A model generated the notes under the pieces. The model was not told the DNA's origin. It made no database searches and worked only from the letters and a program-made list of their open reading frames with translations. DNA of 64,000 bases from Gemmatimonadota bacterium (GTDB taxonomy: Bacteria; 4572-55; J002): NCBI GenBank assembly GCA_003697105.1, contig RFFQ01000003.1, positions 1-64,000 of the forward strand, in the 5' to 3' direction. The translations under genes and the position numbers were made by a program. This document shows, piece by piece, positions 26,590 to 35,017 of this stretch (within the stretch, counting starts at the first letter, position 1; the number at the start of each line of letters is the position of its first letter).

Positions 26590-27297
26590 TTAGTGGTTAT
26601 GCCCCGAATGGTCTGATTTACTCTTGGTATCATCCATTTTATGGGCTTCATCATGCTTCATACCCTCTTTTTGGGGTGCTTCGGCAAAGATAATACCTTC
26701 TGCTTCCAGTTCCGTCATTCGTTCTTCGGTCATTTTGGATTCACAACTGGCGCAACAAAAATAGACCCGCTTCCCGTTTATATCTTTATACACTTCCTTG
26801 TCGATGGGATTTCCCATGATCGGACACACCGATTGCAAATGTGCCACGGTAATGCCCTTATCCGCCATTTCTTTGGCATATTTATCAAAATTGGCTTCGA
26901 CATCTTTGTTGCAGTCGGCACAACAGGTGTAAATTCGTTGCCCATCTTTATCCACATACGAATTTTTATCAATTTCATGCCCGCTTATAGGGCAGGTGGT
27001 TTGTAATTTGACCCCGGTGTTGCCTTCTTCCGTACTCGCCTTTAATTTTTCCATATACTTATCGGGATTTGCTTCAAAGGCTTCTTTACAGTCGGCGCAA
27101 CAAAAATAGACCTTTTGCCCATTATGCATAACAAACACAGAGGGGTCAACCGCTTCACCACCAACGGGGCAAACTTTGTTAGTAACTTCTTCAGCGGGTT
27201 TAACGTCAGCTTGTTTTGCCAGAGCAATATCCGCCGAAAAAAGTGACAGGGAAAACGCGATGATCATCGCGAACAGAAGAAATTGAATTTTACGCAT
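26590..27297 (-). CDS. Triple-YHS-domain periplasmic metal-binding protein
   Basis: 235 residues from the ATG at 27297, preceded by AAGGAGG; the upstream extension overlaps the tolC-type gene and is rejected. A signal peptide ending IALA is followed by three YHS-type units, each with CP-x2-G and Y-x-CCA-x-C motifs (VCPVGGEAV/YFCCADC, TCPISGHEI/YTCCADC, VCPIMGNPI/YFCCASC). The tail is His-rich (DHSGHNH). YHS domains bind soft metals, so this is likely a periplasmic copper or silver buffer feeding the efflux system. Confidence 0.88.
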   Translation of the reverse strand: MRKIQFLLFAMIIAFSLSLFSADIALAKQADVKPAEEVTNKVCPVGGEAVDPSVFVMHNGQKVYFCCADCKEAFEANPDKYMEKLKASTEEGNTGVKLQTTCPISGHEIDKNSYVDKDGQRIYTCCADCNKDVEANFDKYAKEMADKGITVAHLQSVCPIMGNPIDKEVYKDINGKRVYFCCASCESKMTEERMTELEAEGIIFAEAPQKEGMKHDEAHKMDDTKSKSDHSGHNH

Positions 27298-27313
27298 GGT
27301 AAAATCCTCCTTT

Positions 27314-28552
27314 TTAAGGGGTGTGAGAAAGCGGGCGTCCCACAATTTTTTCCAATGACGCCCAAGTTTGGTAAAATTTAGAAAGTCTCGTAACATATTG
27401 TAATTGGTGTTCTCGCAATGCTTGCTCCGCCGAAATCAGCGTTAAAAAATCCACCAAATCGGTTTGATAAGCGGCAAGCGCCGCCGAGACCGTTTGCTCC
27501 GCTTGGGGTAGAATTTCCGTGCGGTATATCTCGATCTGCTCTTGAAGTGCGTTCAGTTCCGCCAGTGTGGCGTTAAATTCAGCCGCTAACCGGTCTTGTA
27601 TCACCTGTAATTCGGCATCCCGTTGCGCTTTTTTCTGGTGGGCACTACGGATACGAGCCGGTACATCTCCATTCGCCCACGGCAAAAACGGCAGGGTCAT
27701 GGAGAATCTGCCCATCCACGCATCGTCCATACCATTCATACGGGTGTAGCCCCCCATCAACGTAAAATCGGGTTTTGCCTGTAATTCCGCCAGATGAATA
27801 TCCACATCACTTTTCTTGATCTGCAATTGAGCGGCAACCAACAGGGGCTGGGTAGCAATGAGTTTTGGCGTCAGGTAATTGGGCACACGAGGAGATTCCG
27901 ACGGGACGGTTGTATGCTCCAACGGGGTTTCCACCGGACGGTGGAGGAGTTGATTCAATGTTGCCAATGCCGACTGTCGTTGCTGCTCCAACACCAAGCG
28001 AGCCGTTTTTAGTGCCGACTGTCGCGTTTGCGCTTGCAAAACATCCGCTTGTGATGCTTGGTCTGTTACATATTTTGCCGTTGCGACCTCCACAAATTGA
28101 GCGGCAAGTTGTTGCTGTTCCGCGTTAATCTCCAATGCCCGGTCCACTTGGTACAACTGATAATATGCTTGTTGCACCGCCGCCCGGACTTCCACCCGGC
28201 GCGCGTCGATCAGTGCATGTTGAACATTCGCCTTTGTTTCCGACTGCCGGCGCAGAGTCTTCAATTTACCCGGATAAGGAAACATTTGCTGTAACATAAA
28301 CATTACTTCGCGGGTGTCGCCTACATCTGCCGGATTAAGTGGCGTCCCCCGAAACTCGATCATAAACATCGGATCGGGGAGTTCCGAGACCGCGCGGGAT
28401 GTCTCCTGCGTTGCCTGGTACGTCGCTTCTACCGCTTGAATTTGGGGATTTACAGACAACGCCATCTCAATGAGTTCGTCTACGGATTGTCCATACAGCA
28501 CAGCGGGCGACATCATACTAATAAACACTATAAAAATCAATAGATTATTCAT
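27314..28552 (-). CDS. TolC/CusC-family outer-membrane efflux channel
   Basis: 412 residues with a signal peptide (1-21) and two OEP repeats rich in long amphipathic helices. The first repeat begins at SVDELIEMALSVNPQIQAVEATYQ (residues 23-46) and the second around TPKLIATQPLLVAAQLQI. It provides the outer-membrane duct for the CusA-CusB pump encoded downstream. It ends 16 bases before the start of the YHS gene. Confidence 0.92.
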   Translation of the reverse strand: MNNLLIFIVFISMMSPAVLYGQSVDELIEMALSVNPQIQAVEATYQATQETSRAVSELPDPMFMIEFRGTPLNPADVGDTREVMFMLQQMFPYPGKLKTLRRQSETKANVQHALIDARRVEVRAAVQQAYYQLYQVDRALEINAEQQQLAAQFVEVATAKYVTDQASQADVLQAQTRQSALKTARLVLEQQRQSALATLNQLLHRPVETPLEHTTVPSESPRVPNYLTPKLIATQPLLVAAQLQIKKSDVDIHLAELQAKPDFTLMGGYTRMNGMDDAWMGRFSMTLPFLPWANGDVPARIRSAHQKKAQRDAELQVIQDRLAAEFNATLAELNALQEQIEIYRTEILPQAEQTVSAALAAYQTDLVDFLTLISAEQALREHQLQYVTRLSKFYQTWASLEKIVGRPLSHTP

Positions 28553-28634
28553 GATTCAACCTGTTTTGGAATGAATAGAAATCGAACCGGTTTCAACCAG
28601 AATCCGAAAACCAGCCATCAACCAAACGGGTGAA

Positions 28635-29009
28635 TCAATTGAGCAGGGGTAAGTTTACAGGGGGAGAAATATTGAGGAGACGGACATCCATCGGAAGTTC
28701 CGGTAAAGTGATCTCCGGCAAATCATGGTCCACAAGCGCCAGTGTGGGGGAAGCAACTCCCATAAATTCAGCGGGAACGTTAAAGACAAACAGGTCTGTT
28801 GCCAGAAGATCGATAGCGAGATGGCAACAGGGTACTTTATTCCATCCATCCGCGGTGGTGGCTCCGGCACAACAGGATCGAACGGGGTGTCCCCACATCA
28901 TTTCTGTATCGATTCGCCCGCTCATATCACAGGTATGAACGGCAATCGAGACACCCAATAACGGGGTCAAAAAGACAACTAAGATGAAAAGAGTTACCAG
29001 TTTACGCAT
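28635..29009 (-). CDS. HYC_CC_PP-like small secreted cysteine protein (copy 2)
   Basis: 124 residues with a signal peptide and the ordered motifs VHTC, RSCCA, VPCCH and a C-terminal SPPVNLPLL. It is a divergent paralogue of the 24912-25280 protein. It is the first gene of the metal-efflux run. A TATAAT hexamer (29049-29044 on the minus strand) about 35 bases upstream may be part of the operon promoter, although the -35 is weak. Confidence 0.75.
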   Translation of the reverse strand: MRKLVTLFILVVFLTPLLGVSIAVHTCDMSGRIDTEMMWGHPVRSCCAGATTADGWNKVPCCHLAIDLLATDLFVFNVPAEFMGVASPTLALVDHDLPEITLPELPMDVRLLNISPPVNLPLLN

Positions 29010-29132
29010 GAGGACTTACCAACATAACGTGGTTAAGGCTTGAATTATAAAGCAAGCATACCCTCTTCGGATCACAATTTTATCACGTAGTCATCAAAAG
29101 TTGCACAATAGCACGTCTCATTACGGGGGGCA

Positions 29133-30167
29133 TCAGACCCATCCCTGACTTTTCAGAGTTTCGCCTTCAGCACTAATCACCAAGCCCTCGCAAGAGGGCA
29201 TTTGATTGATAAAATGGATACCCTGCTCTGGGGACATCACAAAGACGGTTGTAGATAATGCATCGGCTTCCATAACCGAACGTGCCCGCACGGAAACACT
29301 GGCATTCAACTGCGGGGATTTCCCGCTCACGGGGTTGACAATATGGTGGAATAGCTTCTCTTGATCGTAATAAATTTCATAATTTCCGGAGGTAGCCACC
29401 GCACCGTCATTCATGGCGAAAATTGCCGGGTAGTGTCCTTTTTTGGCGGGGTCTTCCACGGCAACCGTCCACGCATGAGCACCTTCTTTTTTCCCTTGCG
29501 TGATAATATCTCCACCCGCATTGATCAAGAAATGTTCAACCCCATATCGCCGGAGCACCGCCGCCGCCCGATCCACAATGTAGCCTTTCGCGATGCCATC
29601 CAAGGTGATACCCATACCCGGTTTGGCAAACCGAATCCCCGATATATCCCAGTGAATGTTACGTGCATCCACACGGGTTAAAACGGATTCCAATTCATCC
29701 CCGACCAACTGACCTTTTGTGGACTGAAACAGATCGACCAGTGGTAGTACCGTGATGTCAAATAAACCGTGGCTGAGCCGGTGATAGCGCAATGATTCCT
29801 GTACCAGATTCATCATTTCAGGTGGGGGATGATCCAGCGAACCCGTCTTGTTCAGGTGAAAAAGAGGGGAATCACTATCATGCCGACTCAAGATGGCACT
29901 CAGCCGGTCAATTTCGGCATACGCCTGGCCCATCGCCTCTTCTGCCCGTTGAGCAGAGGCATCAAAAAGGGTCATGGAGACGAACGTCCCCATCTGGATT
30001 CGATTATCGGCAACATGGTACAGTCTGCGGTTAAATTTAAAGAGACCGGTGGTGGCTTGTAACGTTCCACCAGCCGCCATACCAAGTGTTAAAACCCCGC
30101 AGGCTTTGAGGAACGTTCGCCGGTCCCATTGGAGATGTTGTGGATTACGATTTTCGGTTTCAGTCAT
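29133..30167 (-). CDS. apbE: FAD:protein FMN transferase (ApbE)
   Basis: 344 residues from the ATG at 30167; the longer frame is unsupported. A twin-arginine-like N-terminus (RRTFLKACGVLTLGM) points to export. ApbE features include MGTFVSMTLFD, DITVLPLVDLF, ITLDGIAKGYIVDRA, FLINAGGDI and the metal-binding HIVNPVSGKSP. ApbE attaches FMN to a Thr of RnfG, RnfD and NqrB/C-type subunits. It closes the rnf operon, which provides both targets: RnfG has DTITGAT and RnfD has ATTAATP. Confidence 0.94.
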   Translation of the reverse strand: MTETENRNPQHLQWDRRTFLKACGVLTLGMAAGGTLQATTGLFKFNRRLYHVADNRIQMGTFVSMTLFDASAQRAEEAMGQAYAEIDRLSAILSRHDSDSPLFHLNKTGSLDHPPPEMMNLVQESLRYHRLSHGLFDITVLPLVDLFQSTKGQLVGDELESVLTRVDARNIHWDISGIRFAKPGMGITLDGIAKGYIVDRAAAVLRRYGVEHFLINAGGDIITQGKKEGAHAWTVAVEDPAKKGHYPAIFAMNDGAVATSGNYEIYYDQEKLFHHIVNPVSGKSPQLNASVSVRARSVMEADALSTTVFVMSPEQGIHFINQMPSCEGLVISAEGETLKSQGWV

Positions 30168-30360
30168 GTTGAACCCACTCCATTTTCGAGTTATCAGATA
30201 CCGTATGGTCACATTTGTTCTTAAAAAAACAACTGAGGCACTCCTTGCGGAATAGCTCGGTGCAGCCCTTTGAGCCTTTGTGCGCCAGCAATTGAACACC
30301 CAACCAACTGATCATCAATAGCGGAATCAGGACTCCCGCCAAAAGGAAATGGTACAGCAT
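30160..30360 (-). CDS. Small membrane-anchored four-cysteine protein of the rnf operon
   Basis: 66 residues; its ATG at 30360 overlaps the rnfA stop by one base (TGATG), and its 3' end overlaps apbE. One N-terminal membrane helix (residues 5-25) is followed by Cys33, Cys41, Cys44 and Cys50 in a basic segment. The size, single helix and four cysteines recall NqrM (DUF539), which inserts iron into the cluster between NqrD and NqrE, homologues of RnfA and RnfE. Sequence similarity to NqrM is not evident, so a maturation role is inferred from position. Confidence 0.6.
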   Translation of the reverse strand: MLYHFLLAGVLIPLLMISWLGVQLLAHKGSKGCTELFRKECLSCFFKNKCDHTVSDNSKMEWVQHD

Positions 30361-30947
30361 CAACTACCACCCCCTAAGCCGGCAAAGCCCATGAACGCCA
30401 TGGAAAGAATACCCCCCACCAACAGCACAATGGCAATCCCTTTGACAATACTCGGTGTATCTGCCAGATCAAGCTCCTCGCGGATACCCGCCATCAGCAC
30501 CAGCGCCAAGGAAAACCCCGCCCCAGCACCCAGCGCAAAGAAGATAGACTGAACAAGATTATACTCCCGGCTGGTCTGAAAGAGTGCCAACCCTAAAATA
30601 GAACAGTTGGTGGTAATCAGCGGTAAGAAAATCCCTAATGCCCGAAAGAGTGCCGGGCTGAATTTTTTGATGAACATTTCCACTAATTGAACAGAGGAGG
30701 CAATCACAACGATATACGAAATCAAGCGCAAATAGGGTGCACCTATCGCTTCCAGCGCAATGTTTATCCCAAAAGCACACAGGGAACTGACCAACATCAC
30801 AAATGTGACAGCCATGCCCATCCGCGAAGCCGTCTCAATCTTACCAGAAACACCCAAAAAGGGGCAAATTCCGAGAAAATAACTCAAAACAAAGTTATTG
30901 ATCAAGGCGGCACTGATAAAAATAAATCCGGGCGAATCTACACTCAT
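30360..30947 (-). CDS. rnfA: Rnf complex subunit RnfA
   Basis: 195 residues with six membrane helices. The inner-half cluster-binding cysteines appear in YFLGICPFLGVS (residues 24-35) and TTNCSILG (near 112). With RnfE it forms the membrane-embedded [2Fe-2S] site that moves electrons across the membrane in the ferredoxin:NAD+ oxidoreductase, which pumps Na+ or H+. Its start overlaps the rnfE stop (ATGA). Confidence 0.95.
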   Translation of the reverse strand: MSVDSPGFIFISAALINNFVLSYFLGICPFLGVSGKIETASRMGMAVTFVMLVSSLCAFGINIALEAIGAPYLRLISYIVVIASSVQLVEMFIKKFSPALFRALGIFLPLITTNCSILGLALFQTSREYNLVQSIFFALGAGAGFSLALVLMAGIREELDLADTPSIVKGIAIVLLVGGILSMAFMGFAGLGGGS

Positions 30948-31564
30948 ACCTCACTCCTTTTCACGGATCGTTCCCGTAGCCATGCAAACAACATCAACCA
31001 GCCCCCGAGTACAAAAAAAGCGCCGCCGGGCAAGACCATAATCACCCACGGTTCAAAATTGGCAGGCATGACCCGGAAACCGGCAAAGGTACCGCTACCG
31101 AGGACTTCGCGCACCACACCGAGACTCAACACCGCTATGGTAAATCCGAAACCCATCCCCAGCGCATCCAAAATCGATTTGAATACCCCGTTTTTGGAAG
31201 CGAAAGCCTCTGCTCGGCCCAGAATGATGCAATTTACCACAATCAGCGAAATAAACGCGCCCAACGCTTTATGAACTTCCACACTGATTGCCTGAATGAG
31301 GTATTCCACAACGGTCACAAAGGTGGCAATAATCAAAATATAGGTAGCAATCCGTACCTGTTTGGGGATCAGCTTACGAATCAAGGAAACCGAGATATTG
31401 GACATCACCAGTACAAATGTGGTTGCTAAACCCATTGCCAGTGCATTAATGACAGAATTTGTCACCGCCAGCACCGGACACATTCCCAGCGCCATCACAA
31501 AAACGGGGTTTTCCTTCCAGATACCTTTCAAAAAAACATCCATGTTTTGCGGTTCTGCGGTCAT
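30944..31564 (-). CDS. rnfE: Rnf complex subunit RnfE
   Basis: 206 residues with six membrane helices. The signature segments NPVFVMALGMCPVLAVTNS (residues 18-36) and VNCIILGRAEAF carry the two cluster cysteines. It is the symmetric partner of RnfA. It starts 9 bases after rnfG. Confidence 0.95.
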   Translation of the reverse strand: MTAEPQNMDVFLKGIWKENPVFVMALGMCPVLAVTNSVINALAMGLATTFVLVMSNISVSLIRKLIPKQVRIATYILIIATFVTVVEYLIQAISVEVHKALGAFISLIVVNCIILGRAEAFASKNGVFKSILDALGMGFGFTIAVLSLGVVREVLGSGTFAGFRVMPANFEPWVIMVLPGGAFFVLGGWLMLFAWLRERSVKRSEV

Positions 31565-31573
31565 TTTTACCTC

Positions 31574-32278
31574 TCAATTTGCGGGGAAATCGGCCGTTTT
31601 CAACTGATCCAGATGGCGAGCAATGATGGGAATCACTTTCTCAGTACTGCTTCTGAGAATTTTGGAAACCGCGGTAGAGGAAATGGTCGCTCCCGTAATC
31701 GTATCAATCTGCCAAGGTTTATTCTTTTCCCCCGGCTTGACCCACTCAATAGGGTGAGTAATACGACTCTTATCCGGCGTCAGTGATACATCTAATGCTT
31801 CAAAATTCTTCAAAAAATGCGGGTCTTTTTCAATTTTATCACCCAGACCGGGGGTTTCCTTACTTTCCAGCACTTTCAACCCGATGATCGCCTCTTTTTC
31901 CGGTGAATAGCCATATACTAACCGGATCAACTCCTGAAAGCCTTGCCCGCTGGCGGCTACAGCGACACCCATCAAGTGATGGTCTTCCCCGTAACAGGCA
32001 TAAATTTGGGCATTCATTGCCGCTTCACCGGTGACTTCCACTAAATTGGAATCTTCAATTTTATAGGCGATCTTGTGCGTCGCACCTTTGATCACCTCAT
32101 TAAAAAGTGCTTTTTCCAGATACACCGCTTTGTTTTTATTGATAACCGGTAGGGTGAGCTGGTACGTCAGAACGATTAAAATTCCAGCTAAAAAACCGAC
32201 CCCACCCATAGCGGCAATCATGTGGAAACTACTTGCCTGCGGAACTTCTGAAATAGGTTGTGTTTGGATTTCTGCCAT
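31574..32278 (-). CDS. rnfG: Rnf complex subunit RnfG (covalent FMN)
   Basis: 234 residues. One N-terminal membrane helix (about residues 24-44) is followed by an external FMN-binding domain. The flavinylation motif is DTITGATISSTAV (residues 201-213), whose second Thr is the expected FMN attachment site for ApbE; the ETPGLGDKI motif is also present. It passes electrons between the RnfA/E site and RnfD. Confidence 0.95.
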   Translation of the reverse strand: MAEIQTQPISEVPQASSFHMIAAMGGVGFLAGILIVLTYQLTLPVINKNKAVYLEKALFNEVIKGATHKIAYKIEDSNLVEVTGEAAMNAQIYACYGEDHHLMGVAVAASGQGFQELIRLVYGYSPEKEAIIGLKVLESKETPGLGDKIEKDPHFLKNFEALDVSLTPDKSRITHPIEWVKPGEKNKPWQIDTITGATISSTAVSKILRSSTEKVIPIIARHLDQLKTADFPAN

Positions 32279-32282
32279 GACC

Positions 32283-32597
32283 TCAACCTACCGTTGTCTG
32301 TTTGATCAATGCCACATGATACGGGAACAGTTCACCCGTCATAATTCCTCGGGTGATTGCGGGGTCTTGGTTCATAAAGGCTTCTGCCGCTTCATCAGTT
32401 TCCGCCTCAAAGATCACAATCCCAAACGCATGTTTTGCCGCATTCAGGGTTCGACCGGCTAAAATTACCGTTCCGGCATCACAATGTGTTTTTAAGTGAT
32501 TAAAATGATCCGTAATAATTTGATTGTCAGCTTCCGTCCATGCCGAATCATCATGTAACCGCGGAATCAACGAAAGTTTATACAGATACTGGTTCAT
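32283..32597 (-). CDS. YciI-family protein inserted in the rnf operon
   Basis: 104 residues of the YciI (DABB-like) fold: YKLSLIPRLHDDSAWT, DHFNHLKTHCDAGTVILAGRT and the C-terminal pattern A.AF...DPAI..GI..GE..PYHVALI. Its ATG overlaps the rnfD stop, and rnfG follows 4 bases after its own end, so it is fully part of the transcript. YciI proteins are small putative enzymes without established substrate. Its place between rnfD and rnfG is not part of the usual rnf gene order. Confidence 0.85.
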   Translation of the reverse strand: MNQYLYKLSLIPRLHDDSAWTEADNQIITDHFNHLKTHCDAGTVILAGRTLNAAKHAFGIVIFEAETDEAAEAFMNQDPAITRGIMTGELFPYHVALIKQTTVG

Positions 32598-33595
32598 TGG
32601 GTCTCCTTCACCGCCCCGTAAATTCGGGGTTGGGTCAATCGATTAATGATCGGGGTAGCGGCATTCATCAATAAGATGGAATACATGACGCCTTCCGGCA
32701 AACCGCCAAACTCCCGGATGACAATCACCAAAATTCCGATTCCGATGCCAAAAATCCAGCAACCGAGCGGTGTTACCGGCGATGTTACCATATCGGTTGC
32801 CATAAAGACCGCTCCCAGCACCAATCCTCCCGAAAGCAGATGAAAGATCGCCGGTGGAAACGCCTCTGGGTTCAGAAGATGCAGTACAGACGCTAAAATA
32901 AAAACTGTGGCAAAAATGCTGACCGGAATCCGCCAGTTAAACAGGTTCCGCACCGCCAGATACAACCCCCCCATCAAAATAACAACGGCGCATGTCTCCC
33001 CTAAAGACCCCGCGGTATTGCCAAGAAAGAGTTCCATCATACCGGTCGGTTGGTTACCCCACTTCATCATTGCTAGCGGAGTTGCGGCGGTCGTGGCATC
33101 AATGCCGGTACTGGTCATAAATGGTAGCGCAAAATTTGCCCCGCGTACCTCCCAAAAACCACTAAAATTGCCTTGTGGACTCCACGTCGTCAGAGAAACC
33201 GGGAAAGCGGCTTGCAGAAAAGCACGCCCGACCAATGCCGGGTTGAACACATTATAGCCAATGCCACCAAAAATCAACTTTCCCAGCCCAATGGAAGCAA
33301 CCCCACCGACAAATGCCATCCATAACGGTATCCCCGGGGGTAAAGTTAATGCCAGTAGAATTCCGGTAATCATGGCACTCCCGTCCCGAATGGTACGTTG
33401 GGTAAAAACCCATTCGGTTAAGATCGCTCCAGCCACACATGCCCCGGTCACCAGCAGAGCACTAATTCCAAAATAGTACGTCGCTGCCAACACCACCGGA
33501 ACAAGGGTAAAGACAACCTGCCACATAATAAACGGAGTAGAGGTTGCATCCTTCAAAAACGGCGATGTCGAAAGCAATAAAGGTTGTGTTTTCAT
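32594..33595 (-). CDS. rnfD: Rnf complex subunit RnfD (covalent FMN)
   Basis: 333 residues from the ATG at 33595 (GGATAAG upstream), with about ten membrane helices. NPALVGRAFLQAAFP and the flavinylation segment GIDATTAATPLAMM (Thr acceptor) are characteristic. It works with RnfG as the membrane FMN carrier and ion-translocating subunit. It follows rnfC after a 70-base gap containing a short tandem repeat. Confidence 0.94.
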   Translation of the reverse strand: MKTQPLLLSTSPFLKDATSTPFIMWQVVFTLVPVVLAATYYFGISALLVTGACVAGAILTEWVFTQRTIRDGSAMITGILLALTLPPGIPLWMAFVGGVASIGLGKLIFGGIGYNVFNPALVGRAFLQAAFPVSLTTWSPQGNFSGFWEVRGANFALPFMTSTGIDATTAATPLAMMKWGNQPTGMMELFLGNTAGSLGETCAVVILMGGLYLAVRNLFNWRIPVSIFATVFILASVLHLLNPEAFPPAIFHLLSGGLVLGAVFMATDMVTSPVTPLGCWIFGIGIGILVIVIREFGGLPEGVMYSILLMNAATPIINRLTQPRIYGAVKETQ

Positions 33596-33619
33596 AAGGC
33601 TTATCCTGCATTCCACAAG

Positions 33620-33649
33620 ACGTCATTTATCATTACGTCATTCATCATT
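33620..33649. repeat. 15-bp tandem duplication in rnfC-rnfD gap
   Basis: ACGTCATTTATCATT (33620-33634) is immediately repeated as ACGTCATTCATCATT (33635-33649), with one mismatch. A CCCACTGCCAACTATTCACTG low-complexity stretch follows. It interrupts an otherwise tightly packed operon. Confidence 0.7.
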
Positions 33650-33665
33650 GCCCACTGCCAACTAT

Positions 33666-35015
33666 TCACTGTTTACGGGCTTGTTTTTCCCGGATCATCC
33701 CTTTGGCAACCCGGAAGCGTTGCACCAACGGAATATTTGAAGGACAGACGTACGAGCACGATCCGCACTCCACGCAATCCATCAAGTGATAATTTATCAT
33801 TTCTTCATACCGTTTGACCCGCGCCAGTTGGCCCAGCCGGCTGGGGTTAAGGAAAACCGGGCACGCCTCCACACAGCGAGAACAATGGATACACGCATAT
33901 TCATGGCGCGGACGGATGAGTTCTTCGGTCAGACAGACAACCCCAGAGGTACCTTTCATGACCGGCACATCGAGAAACACCTGCGGTGCACCCATCATGG
34001 GACCGCCAAACAAAATCTGACGGGTGTCATCGGTGATACCACCACAATAAGCGAGCAGATCGCTGAGTTTGGTGCCAATTGGCACGGTCAAATTTGCCGG
34101 ACGGTGGATACCCGGACCGGTTACGGTCACCACTCGCTCAATTAAGGGCTGGTTGAAGCGGACGAGATCACCAATCCCAGCCATCGTTCCCACATTATTG
34201 ACCACAACTTCGGCATCAATCGGCAATTTCCCACTCGGAACCTCCCGGTTAAGTACCGCCGTAATCAGCATTTTCTCCGCACCTTGGGGATATTTCGTCT
34301 GTACCGGCACCACTTCACAGTTTAAATCGGACGGCACGGTTGCTTGCAGACGTGAAATGGCATCGGGTTTATTGGTCTCCACGCCAATATAGGTTTTTTC
34401 CGCACCCAAAATCTTCATACAGACCCGGATACCCAGATAAATCGAATCGGTTTGTTCCAGCATCAGCCGGTGATCCGTCGTCAAGAACGGTTCGCACTCT
34501 GCCGCATTGACAATAAAAAATTTAGCGGTTTTTCCTTTAGGAGGGGTCAGTTTCACGTGCGTCGGAAATGCCGCCCCACCTAAGCCGACAAATCCACCGG
34601 ACTGAATAAACTGAACCAACTCTGGCGGGGACAGATGCTCCCAATCCAGTTGTTTTTCATTATAAAGCGTTTGGGGTGAGAAGGGGTCCCGCTCAATCAC
34701 AATCGATTCCACCATCTTGCCGGTGGGATGGTGGCGCAGTTCAATCCCTTTGATAGTACCCGTCACGGATGCGTGAAGTGGAACGGAAACAAAACCACTT
34801 GCCTCCGCAACCGGTTGCCCCCGAAAGACCTTATCCCCTGCCTTAACAATGGGTTTGGAGGGGGCGCCTAAATGCTGGCTCAGCGGCAAAACATATTCAT
34901 CCACAAATGGCATCCGCTCAATGGGTAAATCTTTGGTAAAATCTTTGTATTCAGAGGGATGAATCCCGTGCTTAAACGTTTTCGCCGGATTCAAAAAATG
35001 AAGTAGTGCCGTCAT
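33666..35015 (-). CDS. rnfC: Rnf complex subunit RnfC (NADH-binding, two 4Fe-4S)
   Basis: 449 residues from the ATG at 35015 (a TTG two codons earlier is unlikely). It is a NuoF-like subunit with SGGFVGLGGAAFPTHVKL (FMN loop, about residues 142-159) and NAAECEPFLTTDH. Two [4Fe-4S] motifs lie near the C-terminus, CIHCSRCVEACP and CVECGSCSYVCP. It is the NAD(H)-reacting peripheral subunit. It starts two bases after the SLC13 permease stop. Confidence 0.95.
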   Translation of the reverse strand: MTALLHFLNPAKTFKHGIHPSEYKDFTKDLPIERMPFVDEYVLPLSQHLGAPSKPIVKAGDKVFRGQPVAEASGFVSVPLHASVTGTIKGIELRHHPTGKMVESIVIERDPFSPQTLYNEKQLDWEHLSPPELVQFIQSGGFVGLGGAAFPTHVKLTPPKGKTAKFFIVNAAECEPFLTTDHRLMLEQTDSIYLGIRVCMKILGAEKTYIGVETNKPDAISRLQATVPSDLNCEVVPVQTKYPQGAEKMLITAVLNREVPSGKLPIDAEVVVNNVGTMAGIGDLVRFNQPLIERVVTVTGPGIHRPANLTVPIGTKLSDLLAYCGGITDDTRQILFGGPMMGAPQVFLDVPVMKGTSGVVCLTEELIRPRHEYACIHCSRCVEACPVFLNPSRLGQLARVKRYEEMINYHLMDCVECGSCSYVCPSNIPLVQRFRVAKGMIREKQARKQ

Positions 35016-35017
35016 AA

